NCBI RefSeq assembly: GCF_012641465.1
Contig: NZ_JABAIK010000026.1
Location: forward strand, 1-42,948
Length of the DNA stretch: 42,948 nucleotides
Reading direction: 5' to 3'
Origin: Vibrio agarilyticus
GTDB taxonomy: Bacteria > Pseudomonadota > Gammaproteobacteria > Enterobacterales > Vibrionaceae
Made by a program: the position numbers and the translations under genes. The notes under the pieces are model-generated. The model was given only the letters and a program-made list of their open reading frames with translations, was not told where the DNA came from and did not search any database. This document shows positions 25,931 to 36,422 of this stretch, piece after piece. Position 1 is the first letter of the stretch; each line of letters begins with the position of its first letter.

Positions 25931-28420
25931 TTACTCATTGCGCTCTTTTTTGCGAGTCTCTTTTTTGGGCTTGCTGTGTGGCTTTTTCTTACGCGCCTTG
26001 GTCACTTTGGGTTTAGCCGCTTTGCCTTTTTTACCTTTTTTGTCGGCCTCACTTGGGCGCTTAGTTGGCTCAACAGATTGAGGCTCAGCCTCTGTCTGGC
26101 GGGCAAAACTGTCACTGCGCGCTCGCGTGGCGCCACGTTTCTTCTCTTTGGCTTTGCGCTTGGCGTCAGCAACTCGCTTCTTCGCTGTTTTCCCTTCGCC
26201 GCGCAACTTACGATTGGTATCAAGCAATTCAAAATCAATTTGACGATCATTTAAGTTCACTGAAAGTACTTTGACTTTAACCAGATCCCCCAAGCGATAA
26301 ATACGGCCAAAACTCTCACCAATTAAACGTTGGCCAATTGGATCGAACTGATAATAATCATTTTCCAACGTGGAAATATGCACCAAACCATCAATATGGA
26401 GTTCGGTTAAGCGAACGAAGAAACCAAAGCCGGTCACATTAGCAATCACGCCATCGAGTTCTTCGCCAACGTGATCTTGCATGTATTCGCACTTAAGCCA
26501 ATCGGCCACTTCGCGCGTTGCGTCATCGGCGCGGCGTTCGGTCATTGAGCATTGTTCACCAAAGCCATCCATGTCATCAAAGGAGTAGTGGTAGCCACCT
26601 GTTGGGGTCCAACGGTCTTGATTCTGTCTTTGCTCTTTGGCAATCAGATATTTGATTGCGCGATGCAGTAACAAATCCGGATAACGACGGATCGGTGAGG
26701 TAAAGTGAGCATAACGTTTGAGTGCTAAGCCAAAGTGACCCGCGTTATCTGCACTATAAATCGCTTGCTTCATCGAGCGCAGTAGCATGGTCTGAATAAG
26801 CTCTTTGTCTTTACGCTCGCCAATACGACGGACCAAATCCGCGTAGTCGGTCGGTGATGGCTCTAACCCACCATCCAGATGCAATCCAAGCTCACCAAGA
26901 AAATCACGGAACCCTTGCAGTTTAAGCTCTCCTGGGGACTCATGAATACGATACAGCGCTGGCTCTTTGGCTTTTTCGACCAATGAAGCGGAAGCGATAT
27001 TGGCCAAAATCATACACTCTTCGATGATCTTATGTGCATCGTTACGAATCACAGGTTCGATGCGTTCAATCTTACGTTCAGGATTGAAAATGAACTTGGT
27101 TTCAACCGTTTCAAACTCAATCGCCCCACGTAAGTCACGCGCTTCTTTGAGCACAAGGTACATTTTGTGCAGCTCTTCAAGGTGCGGTACCAACTTGTGA
27201 TAACGAAGACGAAGATCTTCCTCGCCCTCCAAAATGGCGCTCACTTTGCTGTAGGTCAGGCGCGCATGAGAGTTCATGACCGCTTCATAGTGTTTATACC
27301 CTGACAGTTTGCCTGTTGCAGAGATGGTCATTTCGCACACCATGCACAAACGATCGACTTGTGGGTTCAGCGAACACAAGCCGTTTGAGAGCACCTCGGG
27401 TAACATCGGCACCACTTGTGAGGGGAAATAGACCGAGTTACCGCGGTTTATCGCTTCTTTGTCTAATGCGCTGTCAGGGCGGACATAATAACTAACATCG
27501 GCAATCGCGACCCACAAACGCCAGCCACCGCCTTTTTTGGCTTCACAATAGACGGCATCATCAAAATCGCGCGCGTCCTCACCATCGATGGTGACCAAAG
27601 GCAACTCACGCAGATCGACTCGTCCCTTTTTCGCCGCCTCTGGCACTTCTTCGCCCAAATTAGCAATTTGCTGAGTGACTGCTTCAGGCCAGTCATGGGG
27701 AATTTGATGCGTTCGAATCGCAATTTGCGTCTCCATGCCGGGCGCCATATTCTCGCCAAGGACCTCTATCACTTTGCCCATCATGCCGCGAGTGCGTGCG
27801 CCACGGTCAGTGATCTCAATGACCACCACATTGCCCATGCGCGCGCCAGCACGCAGCTCGTTGGGGATCAAAATATCTTGGCTAATACGCGAATCATCTG
27901 GCACAACATAGGAATAGCCAAACTCGGTAAAAAAGCGCCCAACAATGTGATCTTGACGCTCTTCAATTAAGCGAACCAAACGGCCTTCACGACGGCCACG
28001 CTTGCTGTTGTCGGTTGGCTGAACTAAGACTAAATCCCCGTGGATCAAGGTCTTCATCTGATGATGAGGCAAAACGATATCATCATCTTTACTCACGCTG
28101 CCCTCAGGTCGCACCCAGCCATGACCGTCTTTGTGACCGATGACGTAACCTTTTACCATCTCAAGCTTATCAGGCAATGCGTAACATTGGCGCCGAGTAA
28201 ACACCAACTGACCATCGCGCTCCATCGCACGTAAACGACGACGCAAGGCTTCATAATGCTCTTCGCCTTTCAGCTCTAATGCCGCAAATAAGTCATTGCG
28301 ATTCATTGGCATCCCCGCGTTGGCGAGAAAATCGAGTAAGAACTCGCGGCTAGGAATGGGGTTGTCGTAATTTTCAGATTCGCGATCAGCAAAGGGATCG
28401 TTATGAGTGCGGTCTGACAT
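25931..28420 (-). CDS. rnr: ribonuclease R
   Basis: RNase R is a 3'-5' exoribonuclease that degrades structured RNA and helps in rRNA quality control, cold adaptation and trans-translation. The 829 residues have an N-terminal winged helix (about 20-85), two cold-shock domains (about 85-240), the RNB catalytic domain with [14 protein letters not shown] (Asp282, 286, 288 and 289), an S1 domain near 640-730 ([15 protein letters not shown]), and a long Lys/Arg-rich tail. It precedes rlmB; nsrR, usual upstream in E. coli, is replaced by motX. Confidence 0.97.
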   Translation of the reverse strand: MSDRTHNDPFADRESENYDNPIPSREFLLDFLANAGMPMNRNDLFAALELKGEEHYEALRRRLRAMERDGQLVFTRRQCYALPDKLEMVKGYVIGHKDGHGWVRPEGSVSKDDDIVLPHHQMKTLIHGDLVLVQPTDNSKRGRREGRLVRLIEERQDHIVGRFFTEFGYSYVVPDDSRISQDILIPNELRAGARMGNVVVIEITDRGARTRGMMGKVIEVLGENMAPGMETQIAIRTHQIPHDWPEAVTQQIANLGEEVPEAAKKGRVDLRELPLVTIDGEDARDFDDAVYCEAKKGGGWRLWVAIADVSYYVRPDSALDKEAINRGNSVYFPSQVVPMLPEVLSNGLCSLNPQVDRLCMVCEMTISATGKLSGYKHYEAVMNSHARLTYSKVSAILEGEEDLRLRYHKLVPHLEELHKMYLVLKEARDLRGAIEFETVETKFIFNPERKIERIEPVIRNDAHKIIEECMILANIASASLVEKAKEPALYRIHESPGELKLQGFRDFLGELGLHLDGGLEPSPTDYADLVRRIGERKDKELIQTMLLRSMKQAIYSADNAGHFGLALKRYAHFTSPIRRYPDLLLHRAIKYLIAKEQRQNQDRWTPTGGYHYSFDDMDGFGEQCSMTERRADDATREVADWLKCEYMQDHVGEELDGVIANVTGFGFFVRLTELHIDGLVHISTLENDYYQFDPIGQRLIGESFGRIYRLGDLVKVKVLSVNLNDRQIDFELLDTNRKLRGEGKTAKKRVADAKRKAKEKKRGATRARSDSFARQTEAEPQSVEPTKRPSEADKKGKKGKAAKPKVTKARKKKPHSKPKKETRKKERNE

Positions 28421-28659
28421 AGGCGGGCCTACTAGATAGGGAAGGTATGCAGCTAGTATATCTGACTCTTTTTGTTAAGCGACAGAAATGCTTCTAAAAA
28501 TCACCCTCTTCTCACGATTATTAACATCTGAGTCAAAAGCAATTAACCGGAAGAATAAAGCGGCGTATAATAGTTGCTCAATTGAGCTTTAAAGACAGGA
28601 ACAAGCAAAATACGCAGTGGCGTAAACCTAATCGGGAATATAAGGGGACCGGTGCAAAC

Positions 28660-29295
28660 TCACCAAAACGTATCTCGACGTTTAGCACGCGCGATAACAT
28701 TGTCAGGCATACGCTGCTCCAGACCATTGCGTAACACTGAAATGCGTTTGTGTTGACGCGTATCTGCCGTGACTGAGTTATAAAGCCAACGATAAGCGTC
28801 TTCGTAGTCCAAAGGGCTACCGTAATCACGCAGCAGCAGCTCCGCAAGATGGATGCGCGCTTTTAAATTGCCCATGGCGGCTGCTTCGCGCAGATAGGGA
28901 ATGGCTCGCTCTTTATCTTGCTGTACCAGTGTCCCTCTCGAGTAGTAACGCCCCAACTGCTCGAGCGCAACGGGTAACCCTTGATGAGCGGCATTTTCCA
29001 TATAGTAAAGACCCAGTTCGACATCTTGCTCGACGCAAACCCCCCAAGCCAGCATATCACCATAGAGAAATTCATAGGTCGGCAAGCTGATGCGTGTCGC
29101 ACGAGCGACAATGTCTTCAACCAGTTGGCAACCGTCTGCACGAACTCGTTCAAGATGCTGATTCTTTTCAATCCAGACCAGAAGCTCCGTTTCACTATAG
29201 ATAGGCACTGGCGCGCCCACATCTAATCCTCCTGCGGTGGCTGAGGAAAGGCCAAGTGATAACAGCAGTGTCGTCGCCACTGTGCGAAGCTTCAT
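28660..29295 (-). CDS. motX: sodium-driven flagellar motor protein MotX
   Basis: MotX forms, with MotY, the T ring around the polar flagellar basal body and is needed to hold PomA-PomB stators in sodium-driven motors. The 211 residues start with a signal peptide (MKLRTVATTLLLSLGLSSATA, cleavage near 21). They carry two conserved Cys (in DGCQLV and WGVCVE) and Sel1-like repeats at about 90-175 (GLYYMENAAHQGLPVALEQLGRYY, then AIPYLREAAAMGNLKARIHLAEL). The length equals known vibrio MotX. It lies between purA and rnr. An exact sigma-28 promoter is 59 bases upstream, so expression should follow FliA. Confidence 0.95.
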   Translation of the reverse strand: MKLRTVATTLLLSLGLSSATAGGLDVGAPVPIYSETELLVWIEKNQHLERVRADGCQLVEDIVARATRISLPTYEFLYGDMLAWGVCVEQDVELGLYYMENAAHQGLPVALEQLGRYYSRGTLVQQDKERAIPYLREAAAMGNLKARIHLAELLLRDYGSPLDYEDAYRWLYNSVTADTRQHKRISVLRNGLEQRMPDNVIARAKRRDTFW

Positions 29296-29353
29296 ATCAA
29301 ATACTCTTTGCGTTTATTCAACTGGATCTGCCGAAAATTGGCGTCTAATGAGC

Positions 29354-29380
29354 TTATCGGCCAAACCAAGGTATCCTTTA
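29354..29380 (-). promoter_or_regulatory. sigma-28 (FliA) promoter of motX
   Basis: On the minus strand TAAA (29377-29380), exactly 15 bases, then GCCGATAA (29354-29361) match the flagellar sigma-28 consensus at every conserved position. Transcription would start near 29347, about 50 bases before the motX ATG. Confidence 0.92.
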
Positions 29381-29460
29381 ACGCTATTTCCTCACATCGT
29401 GCGATAAAACGCGATCCGTGCCACAACACTATTGACTTAGCGTTATTCAAAAAAAAGGCA

Positions 29461-29487
29461 TTAAAAAAGCCGACATGATGTCGGCTT
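29461..29487 (-). terminator. terminator downstream of purA
   Basis: AAGCCGAC (29467-29474) and GTCGGCTT (29480-29487) pair perfectly around a 5-base loop. On the minus strand TTTTTT follows. It lies 9 bases after the purA stop and separates purA from motX. Confidence 0.9.
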
Positions 29488-29496
29488 CTGTATCAC

Positions 29497-30837
<1,341 letters not shown>

Positions 30838-30847
30838 TTAAAAATGG

Positions 30848-30856
30848 ATTCTAGCA
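30848..30856 (-). promoter_or_regulatory. candidate extended -10 promoter for purA
   Basis: On the minus strand TGCTAGAAT is an extended -10 (TGn plus TAGAAT) about 32 bases upstream of the purA ATG. The -35 region is weak (CTGCAA at 17-base spacing). Confidence 0.4.
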
Positions 30857-30962
30857 CCGAATCACATTTGTTGCAGTCATTTTTTGTTCATAAGCTGCCC
30901 AATTAAAGAAAGTAGAGTATCCTGTTGGTTTGATTATTTTTTATCGCGTTTTCGACGATGGT

Positions 30963-30990
30963 GATACCCAAACAACGGCAAGTAACAAAC
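30963..30990. repeat. ERIC-like left-end fragment upstream of yjeT
   Basis: GATACCCAAACAACGGCAAG at 30963 matches the left end of the element at 31281 for about 15 bases and then diverges. It lies between purA and yjeT and is in the same orientation as the copy on the other side of yjeT. Confidence 0.5.
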
Positions 30991-31086
30991 GCTCAGGTGG
31001 TGTAATTATGCCCATCAACGTCAGTTACCGCTCAAATATGGCGCAGAGAAACGCTGTTGTTTTACACACAATTTTAGGTGCTACAA

Positions 31087-31278
31087 ATGATGGAGAATAT
31101 CGCTTTCATTATCGGATGCGTGTTAATTATCGAAGGCGTCGGCCCACTGGTGCTGCCTAAGCAGTGGCGAAGCGCTATTCGTGAAATCAGTCAGCAACCT
31201 GATGTGCGATTGCGTCGTTACGGTGGGGCTTTAGTGGTCGCTGGGGCTGTCACTATCTGGATGTTTATGCCTAAGTAA
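31087..31278 (+). CDS. yjeT: DUF2065 small membrane protein YjeT
   Basis: This is a 63-residue inner-membrane protein of unknown function. It has two hydrophobic segments (about 5-20 and 44-60) around the conserved LIIEGVGPLVLPKQWR and RRYGGALVVAG, matching E. coli YjeT and the DUF2065 family. The start is ATG at 31087 or the next codon; AGG lies 8 bases upstream. In E. coli it reads in the same direction between hflC and purA. Here it reads against both of them and has ERIC-like sequence on both sides. Confidence 0.88.
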   Translation: MMENIAFIIGCVLIIEGVGPLVLPKQWRSAIREISQQPDVRLRRYGGALVVAGAVTIWMFMPK

Positions 31279-31280
31279 AA

Positions 31281-31433
31281 TATACCCAAACAATTTGGCG
31301 TTGTAAGTAGGCGGCAAACGAGCAAAGCCTCTGGGCACTTCGTGAACATAGGCGAACTATGTGATGAGGTTTGTAAGAGCCAGCCCTTAATTTTTTAAAG
31401 AAAAGCGCTGCAACTTCAAGTAGGGCGAGTATA
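31281..31433. repeat. full-length ERIC-like palindromic element
   Basis: This 153-base element begins TATACCCAAACAATTTGGCG and ends AACTTCAAGTAGGGCGAGTATA, with imperfectly inverted ends. It is the most complete copy in the window and serves as the reference for the shorter copies. It lies 2 bases after the yjeT stop and just before the hflC terminator, in non-coding DNA as expected for ERIC. Confidence 0.8.
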
Positions 31434-31441
31434 GAAATAAC

Positions 31442-31463
31442 TAGGGCCTCTTACGAGGCCCTA
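31442..31463 (-). terminator. terminator after hflC
   Basis: TAGGGCCTC (31442-31450) and GAGGCCCTA (31455-31463) form a perfect 9-bp stem around a 4-base loop. The minus strand then reads GTTATTTC. It is 27 bases beyond the hflC stop, and it could also stop plus-strand transcription from yjeT. Confidence 0.75.
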
Positions 31464-31490
31464 ACAATATCAAACGATGCGACGTAACGA

Positions 31491-32462
31491 TTAGTTACTG
31501 GTGCTACCATTAGGGTTGTTCATGTATTTGAAGAACACACTATTTGGATCCAGTACTAACACATCATTTTTCGAGTTAAACGATTTCTCATACGCACTAA
31601 GCGAACGTAGGAAGCTAAAGAACTCAGGATTTTGACTGTAAGCTGCCGAATAAATTTGCGCCGCCTCTGCATCTGCAGTACCACGAGTCACTCGAGCCGT
31701 TTTGTCTGCTTCTGCCAAAATGGTCGCAACTTCAAGCTCGGCTTGCGCACGAATCACCTCTGCTTTCTCACGACCTTGCGAGCGATGCTTACGCGCGACC
31801 GACTCACGTTCTGCGCGCATACGACGGTAGATAGAGTCACTGATTTCTTCTGGCAAGTTAATTTTCTTCATTCGAAAATCAACAATGCTTACGCCAAGAT
31901 CTTTCATCGCACTTGAGCGGGTATCCACCAGTACTTCTTCACGGATCTTGTCACGTTCACCTTCGACTTCCATGGCTTCCGCAACCGCTTCAGAATCGAG
32001 TTCAGAACCAAGTTGTGGCACTTGCTGATTGCGCGATCCCGAAACAATTTGCTTAATCTCACGAGAACCGATTTCAGAACGCAGTACATCCGTCACTTTA
32101 CGTTCCAATAGCGCTTCTGCCGTCATCGCATTACCGCCACCCGTCGCCAAATAATACTGGCCGAAATCTTCGATACGCCACTTGACGTAAGAGTCGATGA
32201 TCACGTCTTTTTTCTCTGACGTCACAAAGCGGTCTGCACGACCATCCATCGTCTGAATACGCGCATCGAGGACTTTAACGCGATCTGCAATAGGCAATTT
32301 GAAATGCAAGCCAGGCTCGTAGATACGTGCAATTTCATTGTTGTCTTTCAGCACTCGACCAAATCGAATCACAATGCCACGTTCGCCTTCTTGAATCACG
32401 AACACGGACATCAATAGAAAGATGGCTGCGAGTACCAATACTGGTATAAACAATTTACGCAT
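31491..32462 (-). CDS. hflC: HflC, FtsH protease modulator
   Basis: HflC pairs with HflK to form a periplasmic-facing cage around the FtsH protease and modulates membrane protein turnover. The 323 residues have an N-terminal membrane anchor (about 4-22) followed by a band-7/SPFH domain (EGERGIVIRFGRV onward) and a helical Glu/Arg/Ala-rich region (REKAEVIRAQAELEVATILA near 230-250). The ATG lies 2 bases after hflK, so the pair is translated together. This is the last gene of the hfq-hflX-hflK-hflC run before a terminator. Confidence 0.96.
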   Translation of the reverse strand: MRKLFIPVLVLAAIFLLMSVFVIQEGERGIVIRFGRVLKDNNEIARIYEPGLHFKLPIADRVKVLDARIQTMDGRADRFVTSEKKDVIIDSYVKWRIEDFGQYYLATGGGNAMTAEALLERKVTDVLRSEIGSREIKQIVSGSRNQQVPQLGSELDSEAVAEAMEVEGERDKIREEVLVDTRSSAMKDLGVSIVDFRMKKINLPEEISDSIYRRMRAERESVARKHRSQGREKAEVIRAQAELEVATILAEADKTARVTRGTADAEAAQIYSAAYSQNPEFFSFLRSLSAYEKSFNSKNDVLVLDPNSVFFKYMNNPNGSTSN

Positions 32463-32464
32463 GC

Positions 32465-33661
32465 TTAGAATCTCCCTTGACGCGAATCATTGGTACGAGT
32501 TGGCGTAGTGCTCGGCGTAGTCGTACGCGCAGGCTCAAGCTCAATTGTCTCATAGACTGAAACGGGCTGCTCGGTTCTTGGCGCTGACGCCGAACGTTGC
32601 TCTCCTGCTAATTTATCAATCGGTAGATAAAGCAAATTGCCGCTCGCTTCAGAGTCAATCAGCACTTTTGATGTGCTTGAATACACCTGCTGCATCGCAT
32701 CCAGATACAGACGATCGCGTGTTACGCTTGGCGCCGCCAAATATTCTGGCAGCAGTTTGTCAAACTGAGCAACTTGACCTTCTGCTTCATTAACGATGCG
32801 TTCGCTGTAACCTTGCGCTTCTTTTTTCAAGCGCTCAGCACGACCGGTCGCCTTAGGTAAGATTTCGTTTTTGTATGCTTCCGCTTCACGAATGTAACGC
32901 TCTTCATCCTCACGCGCTGCAATCGCATCATCAAATGCATCTTTCACCTGCTCGGGTGGGCGCGCAGATTGGAAGTTCACATCCACGATGATGAGACCCA
33001 TATCATAACCATCAATGATCTGCTCGAGCGTTTGTTGAGTTGCTTGGCGGATCTCTTGACGACCAGAGGTCAAAATGCTGTCCATGATAGAATCACCAAT
33101 TACCGCGCGAAGCGCAGAATCGGTCGCTTGACGCAAGGTATCATCCGCATTCGTGACCTGATAAAGGTATTTGTACGGATTGGCAACACGGTACTGAACA
33201 TCCATCGACACCGAAACCACGTTTTCATCTTTGGTCAACATGGTGCCAGAGGCGCGCAATGAGCGAATCGCCTGAACATTCACTTGTGTGACTTCATCGA
33301 TGAAGCGCGGACGCCAGTTCAAACCTGGGTCAACAATGCGATCATACTTACCTAATCGTAAGACCACACCACGCTCGGCTTCGCCAACGGTATAAAAACC
33401 AGCAAAGAACCAGACTACGATTGCGATGATGGCTATGATACCAAAACCCATCGCACTGCCGCCGCCCATTGAGCTGCCTTTTCCGCCTTTTTTGCCAAAG
33501 CGTCCACCCAATTTCGCACTGAGTTTACTAAAGACTTCATCTAAATCTGGCGGCCCTTGATCGCGCCCGCCAGGACGTTGGTTACCGCGATCATTGTTCC
33601 CCCAGGGATCATTATCGCGGCCGTTGTTGCCGTTGTTATTTCCAGGCTCATTCCACGCCAT
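32465..33661 (-). CDS. hflK: HflK, FtsH protease modulator
   Basis: HflK is the partner of HflC in the complex that surrounds FtsH. The 398 residues begin with a Gly/Asn/Asp-rich cytoplasmic segment (MAWNEPGNNNGNNGRDNDPW), then one membrane helix (about 74-92, FGIIAIIAIVVWFFAGFY), an SPFH domain from GEAERGVVLRLGKYDRI, and a Pro/Thr-rich tail. The length is close to the E. coli protein. It lies 46 bases after hflX. Confidence 0.96.
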   Translation of the reverse strand: MAWNEPGNNNGNNGRDNDPWGNNDRGNQRPGGRDQGPPDLDEVFSKLSAKLGGRFGKKGGKGSSMGGGSAMGFGIIAIIAIVVWFFAGFYTVGEAERGVVLRLGKYDRIVDPGLNWRPRFIDEVTQVNVQAIRSLRASGTMLTKDENVVSVSMDVQYRVANPYKYLYQVTNADDTLRQATDSALRAVIGDSIMDSILTSGRQEIRQATQQTLEQIIDGYDMGLIIVDVNFQSARPPEQVKDAFDDAIAAREDEERYIREAEAYKNEILPKATGRAERLKKEAQGYSERIVNEAEGQVAQFDKLLPEYLAAPSVTRDRLYLDAMQQVYSSTSKVLIDSEASGNLLYLPIDKLAGEQRSASAPRTEQPVSVYETIELEPARTTTPSTTPTRTNDSRQGRF

Positions 33662-33707
33662 TAGAAAGCTCCATCATTATAATATGACGTTATACTGTAG
33701 CAGTCCT

Positions 33708-34997
33708 TTAAGTAACGATAAAGTTACCTAAAAGTGCCCCTTCTCTTTTTTCTATTCTAGACCAATCTGCTTGTTTCATTCGAATATCTATCAACAAGTT
33801 ACCTTGCTCGTCATATTCTTCCTGTTGAATGCATCTCAGATTGAAAAACTGGCTTCTGAAGCGCCCTTGATGCGCAGGAGGAACACAGAGTCTATGCGCA
33901 ACCATGTTACTTGCTAACCGCATAGTCAATGCATCAAAGAGCATTTCAATACCACGGCCTTCTTTCGCTGAAAGCCAAACTGCTCTTGGTACCCCTTCGT
34001 CATCCAACTCGATTCTCGGTGATTGATCGTCCATCGTGTCGATCTTATTCATCACCAACAAACTTGGCACCTCTGACGCTTCAATTTCTTCAAGCACTTC
34101 GTCCACTGCTCGAATATTCTCACGGAAACGCTCATCACTGGCATCAACAACATGTAACAAAATGTCAGCTTCTTGCGTTTCTTGTAACGTGGCTTTAAAT
34201 GCCGCAACTAAATCGTGCGGTAGATGACGAATAAAGCCAACAGTATCAGCCAAAATTGCAGGACCAACATCGGCCAATTCAATTTTACGTAGCGTCGGAT
34301 CTAACGTAGCAAACAGTTGATCTGCCGCGTACACACCAGCCGACGTAATACAGTTAAATAGTGTCGATTTTCCGGCGTTGGTATAACCCACTAGAGAAAT
34401 CGTTGGGATCTCGGCCTTAGCGCGAGCTCTGCGCCCCTGTTCACGTTGTTTTGCGACCTTAGCAAGGCGACGCAAAATCGATTTGATCCGTTCACGCAAT
34501 AAACGACGGTCAGTCTCAAGCTGAGTTTCACCCGGACCACGTAAGCCTATGCCGCCTTTTTGCCGTTCTAAGTGCGTCCAACCACGAACTAAACGGGTTG
34601 AAATATGACGCAACTGCGCCAGTTCAACCTGCAATTTACCTTCATGGGTTCGAGCGCGTTGAGCAAAAATATCGAGAATAAGGCCGGTACGATCAAGTAC
34701 TCGGCACTTACATAAGCGTTCAAGGTTACGTTCTTGGGCGGGTGAGAGGGCATGATTAAAGATCACAATTTCAGCACCAGTGAATTGTACCGTTTCGGCA
34801 ATCTCCTGAGCTTTTCCCTCTCCGACGTAGTATTTTGGGTGTGGCGACTGACGACTGCCCGTTACAACTTGCAACGATTCAACCCCAGCCGACGAGACCA
34901 GCATTTCAAATTCTGCGAGATCTTCCCATTCACCTTCTTGCGTGAAGTTGATATGAACAAGTACGGCTCGCTCACCGGATTCATAACGGTCAAACAA
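33708..34997 (-). CDS. hflX: ribosome-splitting GTPase HflX
   Basis: HflX is a GTPase that splits stalled or heat-damaged 70S ribosomes. The 429 residues have the N-terminal HflX domain with HPKYYVGEGKAQEI and ALSPAQERNLERL, the linker motif GIGLRGPGETQLETDRR, and a G domain with P-loop GYTNAGKSTLFN (about 204-215), then DTVGFIRHLPHDLV and NKID. The start is TTG at 34995-34997, 8 bases after AAGGAG. It gives MFDRYESGERAVLVHI, which lines up with E. coli HflX. It is 32 bases after hfq. Confidence 0.95.
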   Translation of the reverse strand: MFDRYESGERAVLVHINFTQEGEWEDLAEFEMLVSSAGVESLQVVTGSRQSPHPKYYVGEGKAQEIAETVQFTGAEIVIFNHALSPAQERNLERLCKCRVLDRTGLILDIFAQRARTHEGKLQVELAQLRHISTRLVRGWTHLERQKGGIGLRGPGETQLETDRRLLRERIKSILRRLAKVAKQREQGRRARAKAEIPTISLVGYTNAGKSTLFNCITSAGVYAADQLFATLDPTLRKIELADVGPAILADTVGFIRHLPHDLVAAFKATLQETQEADILLHVVDASDERFRENIRAVDEVLEEIEASEVPSLLVMNKIDTMDDQSPRIELDDEGVPRAVWLSAKEGRGIEMLFDALTMRLASNMVAHRLCVPPAHQGRFRSQFFNLRCIQQEEYDEQGNLLIDIRMKQADWSRIEKREGALLGNFIVT

Positions 34998-35029
34998 GCA
35001 ATCAACTCCTTAAGTTAACCGTGAAACGA

Positions 35030-35308
<279 letters not shown>

Positions 35309-35392
35309 TTAATTTCTAGTTGTAATTATTTAGCTAGTGGTGCCCCGCAAAAGAACGCGAACCGTCTTTGCATCTGAGCTAAATCGAGTAAA

Positions 35393-35453
35393 ACACTTCA
35401 CGTTACTCAAAAGCATAATACCAAAATGCCATTTGCGTTCCCTTTTGAAGTGT
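35393..35453. repeat. inverted 8-mers flanking the hfq upstream region
   Basis: ACACTTCA (35393-35400) and TGAAGTGT (35446-35453) are perfect inverted copies 45 bases apart, about 100-160 bases upstream of the hfq start. The interval contains TATTAT in the minus direction, which could be a -10 box. The meaning of the dyad is unknown. Confidence 0.35.
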
Positions 35454-35474
35454 AGCCACGCAAAAACGAGCACA

Positions 35475-36422
35475 TTATACACAGCTTGAACGATCAGAAT
35501 CTATTGCTTCCTTCATCATTTCAAACGCTTGTATTTTGTTCTCGCTATCTAACCAAGTTAAATTATCCCAGCTGCGTAACCAGGTAATTTGTCGCTTGGC
35601 CAATTGACGAGTTGCGCACACACCGCGAAATATTGCTTCGTCGCGTGAACACAACTCATCCAAATAATCCCACATTTGACGATACCCTACGCAGCGAATC
35701 GAGGGCAAATCTGGGTGTAAATCACCACGTTGGTATAATTGACGCACTTCCTGCTCAAAACCATCTGCCATCATATTGTCAAAGCGTAGTGCAATTCGTC
35801 GGTGTAATTCTGAACGCTCTTTTGGGGTAATCGCAAATTGTTTGACTCGGTAAGGTAAACTGTCACCCTTTGTTTGAGTTAATTCCGTTAAAGTTTGACC
35901 TGTAATTCGAAAAACTTCCAGCGCTCGAGAAAGGCGCTGAGGATCATTGGGGTGAATACGTGCAGCCGATATAGGATCAATTTGCTTTAATTCATCGTGC
36001 AATACAGACCATCCTTTCGTCAATGCTTCATTCTCAATTTGCTGACGAATTTCAGGGTTTGCAGCAGGAAGTGGTGATAAACCCTCAAGTAATGCTTTGA
36101 AATACAGCATGGTTCCGCCGACCAGCAAGGGGATACGACCTTGCTCTGTGATGCGCGCCATTTGCTCCAGCGCGTCACGACGAAATTCAGCCGCAGAGTA
36201 ACTCTCGAGTGGATCGCGAATATCAATTAAACGATGAGGCGCCAGCGCCTGTTCTTGCGCTGTTGGCTTTGCCGTGCCTATGTCCATCCCGCGATAAATT
36301 AACGCAGAATCGACGCTAATAATATCGACCGGATATTGCTGATGTAACCGAATCGCCAATTCGGTTTTGCCAGAGGCAGTTGGCCCCATCAAAAATAGGG
36401 CAAGTGGGCGTGTATTCGTCAT
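35475..36422 (-). CDS. miaA: tRNA dimethylallyltransferase
   Basis: MiaA adds a dimethylallyl group to N6 of A37 in tRNAs reading codons that start with U; MiaB then thiolates it. The 315 residues have the P-loop [10 protein letters not shown] (about 13-22), [18 protein letters not shown] with the catalytic Asp, [14 protein letters not shown], and [19 protein letters not shown]. The start overlaps the mutL stop by 4 bases (ATGA), so it is coupled to mutL. This is the usual mutL-miaA-hfq order. Confidence 0.97.
   Translation of the reverse strand: MTNTRPLALFLMGPTASGKTELAIRLHQQYPVDIISVDSALIYRGMDIGTAKPTAQEQALAPHRLIDIRDPLESYSAAEFRRDALEQMARITEQGRIPLLVGGTMLYFKALLEGLSPLPAANPEIRQQIENEALTKGWSVLHDELKQIDPISAARIHPNDPQRLSRALEVFRITGQTLTELTQTKGDSLPYRVKQFAITPKERSELHRRIALRFDNMMADGFEQEVRQLYQRGDLHPDLPSIRCVGYRQMWDYLDELCSRDEAIFRGVCATRQLAKRQITWLRSWDNLTWLDSENKIQAFEMMKEAIDSDRSSCV

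Noticed and set aside
25913-26254. Hydrophobic plus-strand frame opposite the 3' end of rnr
   Set aside because: Its membrane-like look comes from the reverse complement of the Lys/Arg-rich RNase R tail, not from a real membrane protein.
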